DNA of 13,344 nucleotides from Pseudomonadota bacterium (GTDB lineage Bacteria; Pseudomonadota; Alphaproteobacteria; Sphingomonadales; Sphingomonadaceae), in assembly GCA_023424095.1 (NCBI GenBank), contig JAFAEG010000143.1, positions 1 through 13,344 of the forward strand. Reading direction: 5' to 3'. Below are positions 13,227 to 13,344 of the stretch, in pieces (position 1 is the first letter of the stretch; the number at the start of each line of letters is the position of its first letter). The position numbers and the translations under genes are program-made. The notes below the pieces were generated by a model, which saw nothing but the letters and a program-made list of their open reading frames with translations, searched no databases and was not told where the DNA came from.

Positions 13227-13344
13227 GTGACGCAAAACCGGACGATATTGGCGATTGTGGCCGCGCTCATTGCCGCTGCGAGCCTGGCCGGAGCGCTCAT
13301 GCTCGCGCCGCCGGCCGCGACGATCGCCGCCTTTGCCGCCGGGC
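13227..13344 (+). CDS. Start of a membrane or exported protein, cut by the right edge
   Basis: A GTG at 13227 is preceded by AGGGACGA (13218-13225), a fair ribosome binding site, and opens a frame that runs to the window end. The 39 visible residues begin TQNRTILAIVAALIAAASL and remain hydrophobic and alanine-rich, either a membrane helix or an uncleaved signal. Nothing identifies the family. It is divergent from the HPr-rel-A operon across 109 bases and might share its control. Confidence 0.55.
   Translation, partial: MTQNRTILAIVAALIAAASLAGALMLAPPAATIAAFAAG

Noticed and set aside
1..13344. CRISPR arrays, tRNA or rRNA genes, insertion sequences or prophage genes
   Set aside because: No regularly spaced direct repeats, no tRNA-like cloverleaf with a CCA end and no transposase or integrase motifs were seen. 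Only the toxin-antitoxin pair suggests possible mobile DNA, and no flanking repeats mark its ends.

Overview
The window is GC-rich, densely packed DNA that looks like an alphaproteobacterial chromosome, most likely a sphingomonad. That placement is inferred from the strong GC bias at codon third positions, the kinds of genes present and the HPr-rel-A type operon; no rRNA or marker gene here proves it. There are about 15 genes, one interrupted gene and a possible artificial or rearranged left edge. No gap between genes exceeds 300 bases.

Layout. (1) Positions 1-238 hold the start of a probable FKBP-type isomerase on the minus strand. It loses its family resemblance near position 70, where an unrelated signal-peptide-like start appears on the plus strand. 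An imperfect inverted repeat (293-368) follows. (2) 448-2729 (+): an EthA-like flavin Baeyer-Villiger monooxygenase translationally coupled to a SAM-dependent methyltransferase. (3) 2695-3363 (-): a CPBP-type membrane protein with altered catalytic motifs, tail to tail with the methyltransferase. (4) 8205 down to 3473 (-): an amino-sugar/cell-envelope run in the order glmU, a coupled secreted-protein gene broken by an in-frame TAA, a VapB/VapC-like toxin-antitoxin pair with an AT-rich palindromic operator, glmS, and a small glycine-rich membrane protein. GlmS and GlmU are the first and last enzymes of UDP-GlcNAc synthesis from fructose-6-phosphate; the toxin-antitoxin pair sits so tightly against glmS that the two must be linked in expression. 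(5) 8267-9714 (+), divergent from glmU: phosphoglycolate phosphatase coupled to a short-chain dehydrogenase. (6) 9711-10436 (-): a secreted DUF3298-like protein.

(7) 13117 down to 10502 (-) is the most interesting part: a four-gene operon encoding a small Tat-exported protein with two cysteines, a PqqD-like peptide-binding protein, an HprK-related kinase and a family-5-type nucleotidyltransferase. The last three are joined by two ATGA overlaps. This is the HPr-rel-A type neighbourhood. Its parts resemble the recognition element, kinase and nucleotidyltransferase of phosphorylated lasso-peptide clusters, but no protease or cyclase is present. I propose that it modifies a protein in the cytoplasm before Tat export, with the Tat protein as candidate substrate; the chemistry is not known to me. 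(8) At the right edge a membrane or secreted protein begins on the plus strand (13227 onward), divergent from that operon.
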